Source of the DNA: Hyphomonadaceae bacterium UBA5336
Lineage (GTDB): Bacteria; Pseudomonadota; Alphaproteobacteria; Caulobacterales; Hyphomonadaceae
Assembly (NCBI GenBank): GCA_002408125.1
Contig: DHQO01000005.1
Span: 124,001-188,000 of the forward strand
Length of the DNA: 64,000 nt
Direction of reading: 5' to 3'
A program made the position numbers and the translations under genes. The stretch's first letter is position 1, and each line of letters starts with the position of its first letter. The notes under the pieces were generated by a model, which ran no database searches, was not told where the DNA came from, and was given only the letters and a program-made list of their open reading frames with translations. Shown in pieces: positions 17,511 to 26,837 of this stretch.

Positions 17511-18212
17511 TTACGATTGTGTCCTCACATAGCGCGCGATGAGCCACCACAGTATCGCCCAGGCCGCGCCAAATCCCCAACCGGCCACAACGTCGCTTGG
17601 CCAGTGGACACCAAGGTAGACACGACTGCATCCAACCAGAATCGAAATGAAAATCGCGCTCGCGATCAGAAATACTTTCAGGCGTTTATGGCTTTCCGCC
17701 TGAGCGAGAAGGAGGCCGAGCGTGAGATAGACCAGTGCCGAACTGGCGGCGTGTCCGCTCGGAAAGCTTGAACTCGAGGCGTGTGTCAAATGATCGACGA
17801 GGTCCGGGCGCGGCCGGTCGAAGCCGAGCTTCAGTAAAGAAATCAGAAGCGTGCCCGAAATGATCGAACAGACCAATAGCAGAGCTGTCCGGATCCTGTG
17901 CTCAAGGAGCAGGTAAAGTGTTGAAAGCACCACAATCAGAGTCAGGACCGCGTATCCACCAAGCGAGGTCATATCTCCCATTGCAAATTGCAGCCATGCC
18001 GGACCTATCGGGTCGCTGGTATCGCCCGCCTGTCTCAGCGCGAGCAAAAGTGTCTCATCGACCTGGTGGCTCTCGCCTTCAAGGACATCTTCTGCAATGG
18101 CCCCGAACAGCAATAGTCCACCAACCATGATGCCAAAAGCCACGATGACCTGGAGTTCGAATGCCGTGCCGGCGAACCGATGTCGCAGCCACGAAGAGAG
18201 CGCGCGAATCAT
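17511..18212 (-). CDS. PAP2-family phosphatase
   Basis: 233-residue integral membrane lipid phosphatase. The three catalytic motifs are complete: KLGFDRPRP (KxxxxxxRP), SSFPSGHAA (PSGH) and SRVYLGVHWPSDV (SRxxxxxHxxxD). About six TM helices. Substrates of the family include undecaprenyl pyrophosphate and phosphatidic acid. Its start overlaps the RND pump stop by 4 nt, making it the last gene of the efflux operon. Envelope lipid recycling or remodelling that accompanies efflux is a reasonable inference. Confidence 0.9.
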   Translation of the reverse strand: MIRALSSWLRHRFAGTAFELQVIVAFGIMVGGLLLFGAIAEDVLEGESHQVDETLLLALRQAGDTSDPIGPAWLQFAMGDMTSLGGYAVLTLIVVLSTLYLLLEHRIRTALLLVCSIISGTLLISLLKLGFDRPRPDLVDHLTHASSSSFPSGHAASSALVYLTLGLLLAQAESHKRLKVFLIASAIFISILVGCSRVYLGVHWPSDVVAGWGFGAAWAILWWLIARYVRTQS

Positions 18213-21200
18213 GGCGCTGCCACGCTCCTGCGGCTTAGCGCTGCGTGGATTAATGGCGCGGCAATCAGAACGAGCGGCGCACCGACGATCAGTCCCGATA
18301 TGATCGCGGTGGCCATCGGCGCGAGCAGGGCGGATCCTTGGCCGACCTTCAGAGCCAGGGGGGCAAGCGCCAGAATAGCAATGAGCGCAGACATCAAAAT
18401 TGGGCGTAATCGGGCCTGGCCGGCAGAGATTCGGTCATCATGGGTCGCGCCATCGCCTTCGAGTTCTGCAAAATAGAAGACGCCGAGCTCGGCGATGATC
18501 CCGATCACCATGGTCAGGCCCATCATGGCTGAGATGTTGAGTTCCGTTCCTGTCAGGACCAGTCCGGTCAGGACCCCTGCAACCGACAGTCCGACAACGC
18601 CCAGGATGGAAACGGCCTGGGACAGGCTCTTGAAGAGGAAGAGGAGGAGGAGGCCGGACAGCAGGAAGGCTGCCGCGAACACGGCCATCAGGTCGTTGAA
18701 CGATTTTTGCTGCTCTGCATAGAGTCCGCCAAATTCGTAGCGCACACCCGCGGGCAGGGCGAGGGCCCCGATCGCCTGCCGGACATCAACCATGGCCGAC
18801 CCCATATCGCGTCCTTCAAGGCGGCCCGTCACGGCGGTCATCGGCTGCAAATTCTCACGGCTCGACTGGGCCTGACCGGACACGGTCTCGACGCTGGCGA
18901 CGCGTTCGAGCGGTACGAGATGGCCGTCAGGCGCGCGCAGCATGAGATCCTCGATCTGCGGCACGCGTTGCCGGAGTTCGGGTGGCGACCAGAGGCGGAT
19001 ATTCAGACTGCGTTGCCCGGCGAGAATAGCGCCGGCAGATCGTCCCCCGACCAGCGTTTGAAGCTGCGCGCCCACGTCTGCGGGATCGAGGCCTTCAAAG
19101 GCCAGCGCGGTTCGGTCAAGCCTCACGACGATCGCATCGCCGGCTGTGCGATCTGATTTCCTGACCTCGACAACGCCTCGGACGCCTTCGAGCGCTAACA
19201 AGGCCTGGTCGGCCGCGATGGAGAGGGAACCTGGATCGTTGCCGTACAGTTTGACTTCAATAGGCTGCGGCACTGCCGTGAGATCACCGATCAGATCGCC
19301 CATGAGCTGTATGGTCTCAATCTCGAGCCCGGGAACGCTTTCGGCTACCCGCTGGCGGACTTCAGACATGACGGCTTCGATTGGTCGGCGGGGAAAGGGC
19401 GTGAGGCGGATAAACATGTCGCCTTCATTCGCCTCGGTGAGGCCGCCGCCCAGTTGGACGCCGGTGCGCCGCGAGTAGCTCGCAACATCGGGAATAGTCT
19501 GGATGATCTCTTCCATCTGCGACACAAGTCGGTCGGTTTCAGTAAGGGACAGGCCGGGCGGCGCGACATAGTCCAAAACGAATCCACCCTCATCCATTTG
19601 CGGCATGAAGCCGGACGCGATCCGGCTGGACGATAGGGTACCGGCACCAAGTGCCGCCACCACAAGCAAAAACGCCGCGACACGCGCATGGCCGAGCAGT
19701 TTTCGCATCAGTCCGGCATAGGCCCGCGCCAGCCCATCGAGCCAGCCAGCGGCGCCTTCGGCCCGGATGGCATCTTCCTTTCGTGCAAGCGTGCGGGCCA
19801 GGACCGGAACGACGGTCATGGCAAAGATCATGGAGAGAACCAGGCTTGAGGCCATGGTGATCGCCAGCGCTTTGAAGAATCCGCCCGTCACGCCTGACAG
19901 GAAGGCGAGCGGTGTAAACACAACAATTGTTGCGAATGAGGAGCCGACAAGCGGCTGTAGCATTTCGGAGGCTGCCTCGAGAACACCCTTTGTACCTTCG
20001 GCGAGACGCCGCGCGACATGTTCGAGCATGACCACGATATCATCGACGATCAGTCCGACCGCGGCCGCCATGCCGCCAAGCGTCATGATGTTGAGGCTCT
20101 GTCCCATGACCATCAAAAGCAGGGCCGTCGCGGCCAGTACAGATGGCAGCAGAATGGCCACGATCAGGACCAGCCTCAGACTGCGAAGGAAGAACAGCAA
20201 AACGAGACCCGCCAGCAGCGTCCCGATCAGAATGGCGTCACGGACGCTCCCGGCGGCGGATACAACAAGGTCTGACTGGTCATAATAGGACGTTAGGGTC
20301 AGATCCTTGGGAAACGCTACACGCTCCCTCGCGATCGTATTCTTGACGGCGGTGGTCAGGGCCAACGAGTTTGCGTCCGGCGACTGTCGGATGTTTAAAA
20401 GAACGGCCGGTTTCCCGTCGGCGGTCACCCGCGTCCAGTCCGGCGCTACGGCAAGGCGAATGTCGGCCACATCGGAGACTTCGACCGCGCCGCCACCGGC
20501 CAGGCTTTTCAGCACAATGTTGCCGATGTCTTCGGCGCCAGTAAGCTGATCGTCAACAATGGTCAGATAGAGCCGCGACTGGTCCTCAAGGCGGCCTGAG
20601 GCCGAAACGATGTTCGACGTGGAAATGGCGGTTTCGACATCCAGCACGGACAGGTCCCGCGCCTTCAGCCTCGCCGGATCGACGAGCACCTCATACTCAG
20701 CGTCGCGCCCGCCAAGCACGGAGACTTCGACGACGCCGTCAATTGACGCAATGAGAGGCCGCAGAGTGAATTGTGCGAACGTCTTCATCTCGACCTGGGA
20801 CAGTGTGTCGGATGTCAGGGAATAGCCCATGACCGGAAAGATGGTCGGATCCATGCGGCGGATCTGGAAGGCAAAGCCCGGCGGCAGGGACGGCGCCAGC
20901 CTGGCGAGTTCTGATTCCGACTGGAGGGCTGCTGTTACGATGTCTCCCCCCCAGTCGAAGGTGACCGAAACCTCAGCAGAGCCTCGGCTGGTTTGCGAGC
21001 GGATATTGCGCACGCCGGGAACGGCGCGGAGCGCATCCTCGACGGGCCGGGTCACCAGCGCTTCCATCTGGTCGACCGGGCGGTCTCCAGCTTCCAGCGA
21101 CACGGCAAGCCGGGGAAACTGGATGGTCGGAAACAGGCTGACAGGCAGCTGGGTCAGCGCGAAGCCTCCGCCTGCGGTCAGCAGACAAAACGCGGCAAGG

Positions 21201-21235
21201 ATGAACCGCGCCTGCTGGCTCAGCCACCGGCTCAT
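18209..21235 (-). CDS. RND efflux permease (second system)
   Basis: 1008 residues with the RND layout: an N-terminal TM helix, a first porter loop (GVRNIRSQTSRGSAEVSV), TM2-6 containing GGMAAAVGLIVDDIVVMLEH with the proton-relay Asp pair, then a second half of the same order. It lacks the CusA signature of the pump at the left edge and is closer to general hydrophobe/drug RND pumps; the substrate is unknown. It overlaps its adaptor upstream and the PAP2 gene downstream by 4 nt each. The two-component system in the same operon suggests envelope-stress or compound-specific induction. Confidence 0.92.
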   Translation of the reverse strand: MSRWLSQQARFILAAFCLLTAGGGFALTQLPVSLFPTIQFPRLAVSLEAGDRPVDQMEALVTRPVEDALRAVPGVRNIRSQTSRGSAEVSVTFDWGGDIVTAALQSESELARLAPSLPPGFAFQIRRMDPTIFPVMGYSLTSDTLSQVEMKTFAQFTLRPLIASIDGVVEVSVLGGRDAEYEVLVDPARLKARDLSVLDVETAISTSNIVSASGRLEDQSRLYLTIVDDQLTGAEDIGNIVLKSLAGGGAVEVSDVADIRLAVAPDWTRVTADGKPAVLLNIRQSPDANSLALTTAVKNTIARERVAFPKDLTLTSYYDQSDLVVSAAGSVRDAILIGTLLAGLVLLFFLRSLRLVLIVAILLPSVLAATALLLMVMGQSLNIMTLGGMAAAVGLIVDDIVVMLEHVARRLAEGTKGVLEAASEMLQPLVGSSFATIVVFTPLAFLSGVTGGFFKALAITMASSLVLSMIFAMTVVPVLARTLARKEDAIRAEGAAGWLDGLARAYAGLMRKLLGHARVAAFLLVVAALGAGTLSSSRIASGFMPQMDEGGFVLDYVAPPGLSLTETDRLVSQMEEIIQTIPDVASYSRRTGVQLGGGLTEANEGDMFIRLTPFPRRPIEAVMSEVRQRVAESVPGLEIETIQLMGDLIGDLTAVPQPIEVKLYGNDPGSLSIAADQALLALEGVRGVVEVRKSDRTAGDAIVVRLDRTALAFEGLDPADVGAQLQTLVGGRSAGAILAGQRSLNIRLWSPPELRQRVPQIEDLMLRAPDGHLVPLERVASVETVSGQAQSSRENLQPMTAVTGRLEGRDMGSAMVDVRQAIGALALPAGVRYEFGGLYAEQQKSFNDLMAVFAAAFLLSGLLLLFLFKSLSQAVSILGVVGLSVAGVLTGLVLTGTELNISAMMGLTMVIGIIAELGVFYFAELEGDGATHDDRISAGQARLRPILMSALIAILALAPLALKVGQGSALLAPMATAIISGLIVGAPLVLIAAPLIHAALSRRSVAAP

Positions 21236-22308
21236 TTCGGTGCTTCCGGATTAACTGCCTGGCCGGTTGCGGTGTCGCCAGAGGTCAACTTCATCCCATC
21301 CGACAGAATTGCGCCGCCTTTAATGACCACCTGTTCGCCTTCCGAAACTCCAGAGACAATCTCTGTGAGGTCTCCATTCGTCTCGCCACTCTCGACCCTT
21401 CGGCGCTCCGCTTTGCCTTGTTGATCAATGAAGACATAGTCGCCCTGTTCGTCTGTAAACACCGCGCTGCGTGGCGTGAGAATGACTTGGGATTTTGTGT
21501 CCCCAACAGCCGTGGCGCGCACGGCCTCGCCCGCCAGGAACCCATTACCAGGAGGCAGCGGAACAATGATAGAGGTCATGCGCGTTGCCGGGTCGACCCG
21601 CAGGTCTATGGTCGCAATCGCCGCATCCGTCAGATGAGTTCCGCCATCAAGGCCTGTGAGATGAACGACATCGCCGCTTGCCAGCCGTGTCGCGTCTTCC
21701 AGTTCGAAATTGATCCGGGCCTGTATCGCATCCGGCTCTGACAATCTGACAAGCGGGCTACCCGCCGGAACCACGTCGCCGGGTGAAACGAGTACAGCAT
21801 CGACCACGCCGCTCGATTGAGCCGATAGGGTCCGGACGTCACCGATATTCCTGCTCAACGTATTGGCTCTTGCCGTGAGATCATTCGCGCTCGTCTGTGC
21901 CCGCTCCACATCGCCGTCGCTTGCCAGGCCATCGGCCCGCAATCTTTGCTGGCGGGCCAGTTCATCCCGGGCGCCCGCGGCATCAGCCAGTGCCTGGGTC
22001 AGATCGAGGCTGGACGCCGAAGAGGGGGCGAGGCGTAGGAGTGGTGACCCCGCATCCACAGTCGCACCCGGCTGGACAAGGGTTTCTGCGACGCGGGACT
22101 CGATCTGGGTCGTCAGGACCTGCTGGCGCGAGGGATCAAATTGCACCGTGCCGTAACCGATGACATTGAGCGGGAGATCGCCGCGCACGGCGGGCGCCGT
22201 TGAGACACGGGCGACCGGCTCGGCGACAGGGGGCTCAGACGGCTTCGAGCATCCAGCTAGCAGGGAAAGTGTCAGGATGGCGATAGAAGGAAACAGGCGC
22301 TTTTTCAT
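21232..22308 (-). CDS. RND periplasmic adaptor lipoprotein
   Basis: 358 residues with a lipoprotein signal (LSLLAGC). The adaptor layout is intact: a first lipoyl half (VAETLVQPGATVDAGSPLLRL), an alpha-hairpin around 105-160, a second lipoyl half (VVDAVLVSPGDVVPAGSPLVRL) and a C-terminal beta-barrel/MP domain (VFIDQQGKAERRRVESGE). No metal-binding extension of the CusB type is present. It is translationally coupled to the outer membrane factor upstream and the pump downstream. Confidence 0.92.
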   Translation of the reverse strand: MKKRLFPSIAILTLSLLAGCSKPSEPPVAEPVARVSTAPAVRGDLPLNVIGYGTVQFDPSRQQVLTTQIESRVAETLVQPGATVDAGSPLLRLAPSSASSLDLTQALADAAGARDELARQQRLRADGLASDGDVERAQTSANDLTARANTLSRNIGDVRTLSAQSSGVVDAVLVSPGDVVPAGSPLVRLSEPDAIQARINFELEDATRLASGDVVHLTGLDGGTHLTDAAIATIDLRVDPATRMTSIIVPLPPGNGFLAGEAVRATAVGDTKSQVILTPRSAVFTDEQGDYVFIDQQGKAERRRVESGETNGDLTEIVSGVSEGEQVVIKGGAILSDGMKLTSGDTATGQAVNPEAPK

Positions 22309-23669
22309 TTGTTTGTGTCCAGTGGCTGGCCGAGCGCTGTTTCCAGCGCGATTGATGCTTCGGCAGCCGAGAGTGCCAGCGTGTCTGCGAGGATTTCCTT
22401 GTCGAGTGCGGCCAGGCGTGTCGCAGCGGCAGATGTCTCGGCGATGTCGCCTCGGGCAGCTGCGGCCTCGGTTCGGGCAGCCTGGTCAGCGATACCCGAC
22501 AGGCCTCTTATGACGTCAGCGCGTTGCCGGCGCGCAATCTCGAAAGCTGACACGGCTGATCCGATGTCCGCGCGAACGGTTTCGGCGCGCGCCTGATATT
22601 GCGCTTCCAGCACCGACAGGTCGGCCTCGGCCACTGCAATATCGCCGCGCGCCTGGTTCCAGACGGGAAGCGTGAACGTCACGGCCGGTCCAAGGGTACG
22701 GATGTTGCCTGTGTCTCGCCCGGCATTGATGGCAATTGAAGGTAGCGGGAAGCGGGACGCGTCGGCGACAGCAACCCCTGCGCTGGCCGCGCTCAAACCG
22801 TCCCGCAGACCTTTCAGGTCTGCGCGCAGCTCCAGAGCGCGCGCAAAGAGGTCCGGCATCGCGGGAAGATCGGCACTGAACGCTGGCGGCTTTTCTACAA
22901 GAATCGTGAGGCTTGGCGAGACGCCGAGCAGGCGATTTAAATCGAGGCGCGCTGCGGCAAGCTGGCTCTCTGCTGTGCGGTCCCGATCGGCGGCATCTGC
23001 GGCGCTCAGCCGCCGGGCATCGACCTCAACGGCGGCGATGTCGCCGCGCCCAGCTGCGCGCAGGGTGCGATCGAGGTCCTGATCGGCGACTTGCCGATAT
23101 TGGATCGTCTTTTGCCGCACCTCTTCGAGCCATGATATCCGGCAGGCCAGCAGCTTGGCATTCTGCCGTGTTAGCCATTCAGCCCAGACTATGTCCTGGC
23201 GAACACTGGCCGCATTGGCTTTGGCTGCCTCAAGCCTGGCAGGTCGGGTCGAAAGTCCTGCCAGATCAAGTCCCAGAGACCCCGCGATGGCGAGGACTTC
23301 ATTGGTTCCGTTCAGCGGCGCATCCACACCCAGGCTAAGGCTGGGATCGGGCAGTAGCCCTGCGGCAAAGATCTGGGCCTCGGCAAGGCCGGCCCGCGCC
23401 CGCATGGCATTCAGGTCTGGATTACCGAGCACGGCAAGCCCGGCGAGCTCGTCTGAAGCAAGAGGTGCGGCCGTCGACATCGAAGCGCCCGTGTCGGAAA
23501 TCTGAGGCGCTGTGTAAGTCTGTACAGGCGTCGCGCAGGCGGCCAGGATAAGAAAAACTGGCAGGACCATAGGTGTTTTGATCGCGCTTCGTAAGCTTGG
23601 TTTGGTCACGGACCGAAACCCGCAAGCGTTTCGGTATAGTCGAGGGCTCCCCCTGTGCCGATCAAACAT
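22305..23669 (-). CDS. TolC-family outer membrane lipoprotein
   Basis: 454 residues; outer membrane channel for the adjacent RND pump. The ATG at 23669 has an ideal AGGAGG site and overlaps the preceding gene by 8 nt, so this start is well supported. It leaves a basic 33-residue leader before the lipoprotein signal MVLPVFLILAAC, a long n-region. The body has the duplicated outer membrane efflux helices. The alternative start at MVLPVF lacks a ribosome site. Channel identity is secure. Confidence 0.9.
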   Translation of the reverse strand: MFDRHRGSPRLYRNACGFRSVTKPSLRSAIKTPMVLPVFLILAACATPVQTYTAPQISDTGASMSTAAPLASDELAGLAVLGNPDLNAMRARAGLAEAQIFAAGLLPDPSLSLGVDAPLNGTNEVLAIAGSLGLDLAGLSTRPARLEAAKANAASVRQDIVWAEWLTRQNAKLLACRISWLEEVRQKTIQYRQVADQDLDRTLRAAGRGDIAAVEVDARRLSAADAADRDRTAESQLAAARLDLNRLLGVSPSLTILVEKPPAFSADLPAMPDLFARALELRADLKGLRDGLSAASAGVAVADASRFPLPSIAINAGRDTGNIRTLGPAVTFTLPVWNQARGDIAVAEADLSVLEAQYQARAETVRADIGSAVSAFEIARRQRADVIRGLSGIADQAARTEAAAARGDIAETSAAATRLAALDKEILADTLALSAAEASIALETALGQPLDTNK

Positions 23670-23952
23670 TATCGCCTCCTAGGATAAGGGTTTTGAGCCA
23701 ATGCGGCGCCATTCGATCCAATCTGGGGTGCCGGTTGATTTGTCTTGCCATCCACTGCTTACCCTGGCGTGAGTTGCGGGCCAGCAAAGCCGCGCCCGCC
23801 ACGCCAATTCCAACGCCGATCGGTATGAATGGAAACGGCGTCAGGATCGCGATAGGAACAGACAGGATGAGAAGCAGTACGCCCGTCCCCGCCAGACTGA
23901 CTCGCCAGACGGATACTCTCTTGCGGGGGCTGTTTTGTACTTGCTCAGTCAC
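23662..23952 (-). CDS. small membrane protein of efflux operon
   Basis: 96 residues from a GTG start overlapping the kinase stop (GTGACTGA). A hydrophobic stretch TGVLLLILSVPIAIL is followed by PFPFIPIGVGIGVAGAALLA, i.e. two closely spaced TM helices with a Pro/Gly turn, then a basic cytoplasmic tail. The arrangement recalls small PGPGW-type membrane proteins but I cannot assign a family. Overlaps of 8 nt on both sides bind it to the operon. Confidence 0.7.
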   Translation of the reverse strand: MTEQVQNSPRKRVSVWRVSLAGTGVLLLILSVPIAILTPFPFIPIGVGIGVAGAALLARNSRQGKQWMARQINRHPRLDRMAPHWLKTLILGGDNV

Positions 23953-25327
23953 GTGATTTCAACGCCTCCGAAAATGGTTTAAATCCCACGCGGACCGCTA
24001 GACCAGGCTTTGCATCTGAAAGTCGCAACCCGGCCTTATGCAGGTCGGCAATAGCCTTCACCAGGGCAAGTCCGAGGCCGGACCCCGGCGTATGTCGCGC
24101 CTTGTCGAGACGGTAGAACCGCTCTGTAACCCGCTCATATTCCTCTGGTGGAATGCCCGGTCCATCGTCGGATACGCTAAGCCAGACGCCATTCAGGCCG
24201 GAGCCGGTTTCGAGCCGGATTGTTGCGCCCTGACCCGCGTGCCTGATCGCATTCTCGATAAGGTTGGCGCCAAGTTGGGTGAGAAGGTCCTGATCACCAT
24301 GTACGAGCGTGTTGGCATCCATGTTTGAAGAAACCAGTAATGTCTGTCCCGCATCGTCGCAGACTGCAGCATAGGCCTCGTACAGGGCTGCTGCGATACC
24401 GGCGATCGGGACAGCGCGAAATTTGGCCTTGCGGGCCCCCGCTTCGATTTGCGAGATTCGTAACAGCGCATCGAATGTGTTGGTGATCTGACGGATATTC
24501 GACGACGCCTGATTCAGTTTGTCCTGAAGCGCCGGCTGGTTGCTTGCTTCCAGGGTCAGGCTCTCAACCTGGATGCCGAGACGATTGATGGGCGTGCGCA
24601 GGTCATGGGCGATATCAGCGCTGACCTGTTTTATGCCAAGAACGGTGGCCTCCAGTTGTTCAAGCGCATCATTGATACGCTCGGACAGTCGGCCGAGATC
24701 GTCGCTGTGCCCATGCGTTTCTATTCTTTGCTGCATCTCCCCTGCGGCAACCTTGCTCAGAACGCTTGAGATCGCTTCGATCCGCAACTGTCCGCGGCGG
24801 GACAATATGAAGGCAACCAGTGCCGAAAGGAGCGTTACAATCAGGGTCGCCGCACCGAAGGACTTGAGCACCGTGCGGGCAATATCGTCTGTATCTTCAT
24901 AACTGCGCGCGGTAATCAGGCGAAGATCACCGATTTGCCGGCTTGTCAGGAGGTATGTGTCGTCATCGTCCTGTCCCAGCCGGGTTCCGGACACATCACC
25001 GACTGCCAGGTCTTGTGGATCGGGCAGGCGGTGACCGGCGAGAAATGTTCCATCCGCAAGTCCGAGCCAGACGATGTCATCCTCAGGGTCTAGTGCAGTA
25101 GCACGCGCCCTAGTCGCCTCGACAAGCGCGTCTCTTCCATCTCTCTCAAAGGTGTCAGCCAGTTCGACCGACATCAAGACGGCAGCCTGTTCCACGCGGC
25201 GATCAAGGTCGTCATGGATCGCCTGGAAGGCAATCCAGCCCGCGCCGAGATTGGCCAAGACGAATAGGCCTGCCAGAACCATGGCAAAACGAAAGTACGT
25301 GCTTCGAAGAAGATCCCGGCTAAACAC
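23945..25327 (-). CDS. membrane sensor histidine kinase
   Basis: 460 residues, GTG start overlapping the regulator stop by 8 nt. TM1 at 14-36, a periplasmic sensor domain of about 125 residues rich in Asp/Glu, TM2 at about 163-185, HAMP, then the H-box SADIAHDLRTPINRL and the ATPase motifs NLIENAIRH (N), DDGPGI (G1) and GSGLGLALV (G2). The acidic sensor could bind cations. It pairs with the regulator at 25320-25991. Confidence 0.93.
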   Translation of the reverse strand: MFSRDLLRSTYFRFAMVLAGLFVLANLGAGWIAFQAIHDDLDRRVEQAAVLMSVELADTFERDGRDALVEATRARATALDPEDDIVWLGLADGTFLAGHRLPDPQDLAVGDVSGTRLGQDDDDTYLLTSRQIGDLRLITARSYEDTDDIARTVLKSFGAATLIVTLLSALVAFILSRRGQLRIEAISSVLSKVAAGEMQQRIETHGHSDDLGRLSERINDALEQLEATVLGIKQVSADIAHDLRTPINRLGIQVESLTLEASNQPALQDKLNQASSNIRQITNTFDALLRISQIEAGARKAKFRAVPIAGIAAALYEAYAAVCDDAGQTLLVSSNMDANTLVHGDQDLLTQLGANLIENAIRHAGQGATIRLETGSGLNGVWLSVSDDGPGIPPEEYERVTERFYRLDKARHTPGSGLGLALVKAIADLHKAGLRLSDAKPGLAVRVGFKPFSEALKSRD

Positions 25328-25991
25328 GAAGCGTGTATCCTACATTCTTGATCGTATGTAGAAGCTCAGTCTCAAAGGGTTTGTCGATCTTGGCGCGCAA
25401 GCGGCTGATATGGGTCTCGACCACTGTCGTCTGAGGGTCGAAATGGAAATCCCAGACCTGCTCGAGCAGCATGGTTCGCGACAGCACACGCCCTTCGGAC
25501 CGCATGAAATATTCAAGGAGCTGGAATTCCTTTGTGAGGAGCTCAATAGGTTGTCCGGCGCGCGTCACGGACCGGCGCACCAGATCCATTTCGAGATCGG
25601 CAACAGTTAGTCGAGTCTGCTCAACTACCTGGGTGGGGCGCCTGCTAATGGCGCCGAGGCGAGCTGAAAGTTCGGAGAAGGCGAACGGTTTGGTCAGGTA
25701 GTCATCGGCGCCGGCTTCCAGGCCTTCGACACGGTCATCAACACCGCTGACCGCCGTGAGGAACAGGACAGGGGTCTGTACATTGGCGCCCCGCATCGCT
25801 TTCAACATGGACAATCCGTCCATGCCGGGAAGCATGCGGTCGAGGATGGCAGCGTCATACGAAGCGCGAAGCGCCAGGGTCAGCCCGTCGATGCCGTCTG
25901 TAGCATCGTCCACTACGTGTCCGGCGCCGCGGAGGCCATCGAGCACATATTTGCGGGTGACGTCATCATCCTCGACCAGCAGTATTTTCAT
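25320..25991 (-). CDS. OmpR/PhoB-family response regulator
   Basis: 223 residues: a receiver domain (acidic pocket EDDD, phospho-acceptor Asp in AAILDRMLPGMDG, conserved KPF) and a C-terminal winged helix with LLEQVWDFHFDPQTTVVETHISRLRAKID. Start MKILLVEDDD. It probably controls its own operon; a repeated AGGGTAATC element lies upstream of the PepSY gene at 26361-26395. Confidence 0.95.
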   Translation of the reverse strand: MKILLVEDDDVTRKYVLDGLRGAGHVVDDATDGIDGLTLALRASYDAAILDRMLPGMDGLSMLKAMRGANVQTPVLFLTAVSGVDDRVEGLEAGADDYLTKPFAFSELSARLGAISRRPTQVVEQTRLTVADLEMDLVRRSVTRAGQPIELLTKEFQLLEYFMRSEGRVLSRTMLLEQVWDFHFDPQTTVVETHISRLRAKIDKPFETELLHTIKNVGYTLRV

Positions 25992-26020
25992 GTTTCAGCC
26001 CCCTGCGCCGACCGGTTCTG

Positions 26021-26341
26021 TCAGTCTTCCATCTCGGTTTTCAGCACTTCGCCAGTCGCCGCGTCGATGATCACTTCGACTTCTTCATTGTCAGATCGCA
26101 GGACCTCTATCGAGTAGGCCCAGTGGCCATCTTCTTCTTCGAACTCACCAGACAAGGCCCGGCCATCGCCAGCTTCTTCGGCAATGCGCACCGCATCACG
26201 AAGCGATACAGTCGAAGCGAGGAATGCTGCAGCCTCGCTTTCGGAATCATCCTCTCGGCTATTTTCGCTGGCAAAGGCCGCAGTCGTTCCGGAAATCATC
26301 ACGAGCGCTGCGGCAAAGATCTTAATAGGAGCATTTTTCAT
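26021..26341 (-). CDS. PepSY-domain periplasmic protein
   Basis: 106 residues from MKNAPIKIF (a GGAA site 6 nt upstream; an ATG at 26353 is possible). A signal peptide ends near AAFAS. The rest is an acidic PepSY domain with SLRDAVRIAEEAGDGRAL and VEVIIDAATGEVLKTE. PepSY proteins in front of two-component systems often modulate the sensor or bind the ligand. It is the first gene of the RND/two-component operon, 29 nt from the regulator. Confidence 0.85.
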   Translation of the reverse strand: MKNAPIKIFAAALVMISGTTAAFASENSREDDSESEAAAFLASTVSLRDAVRIAEEAGDGRALSGEFEEEDGHWAYSIEVLRSDNEEVEVIIDAATGEVLKTEMED

Positions 26342-26360
26342 AGTGTGTTCCATATCTTGA

Positions 26361-26395
26361 GATTACCCTCTCAACCCTGCCGGAGTGATTACCCT
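26361..26395. repeat. direct repeat GATTACCCT upstream of PepSY-RND operon
   Basis: GATTACCCT occurs at 26361-26369 and 26387-26395 (AGGGTAATC on the transcribed side). The 26-nt period is longer than the 10-11 nt of typical OmpR-family half sites, so a regulator-binding role is only a suggestion from position. Confidence 0.35.
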
Positions 26396-26837
26396 ACTGA
26401 TCTCAATTACGCCGTTCGGCCAATATACATCGGTGTAAGCTTAGCACGCGCGAAACGCGCGACTGGTGCGCAGGGCTATCGTTCATCAGCGCTAGCGTGT
26501 CGGGTAGGCTTCTTTTAGCGAGCGAATTTGTATTCTCACGCGAATATTTGCATGGCTTCTGAAGCAGAAACGAAGTTGAATGTGTCGTGTAAATTGGGCG
26601 CTTGAGACGCAGTTCGGATCAAAGGATCAAGCATGTTGCCGGAATGCACCAAAAGCTTGTCAAGTTTACATATGGCACAGCCTACATGATTGAAAATCCA
26701 GCCAATTTTATTGTCGGAGCCGCTGACGGTAAAAGTTATCCACAATATTCTGCGAACTGCAGTAATTATTGCAGGATACGCAACTAGTTCATCATCGAGT
26801 GGGAATGATCCCGCCACGGCGAGGGGCGTGACAAGCG
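26396..26837. other. 442-nt intergenic stretch, visibly AT-richer
   Basis: Separates the minus-strand efflux operon from the plus-strand TRIC-like gene. It is visibly richer in A/T than both flanks. No convincing gene: a 93-codon open frame on the minus strand (26536-26817) has no ribosome site or recognisable domain. No tRNA, att-like repeat or transposase remnant was seen, although this is a natural edge for the metal/efflux block. Confidence 0.5.

Noticed and set aside
1..26400. Copper/efflux block as a defined genomic island
   Set aside because: No integrase, tRNA, att repeat or transposase was found at the only visible edge; the left edge is outside the window.
26536..26817. 93-codon frame on the minus strand in the intergenic gap
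   Set aside because: No ribosome site, no domain, AT-rich sequence; competing frames on the other strand are equally long.
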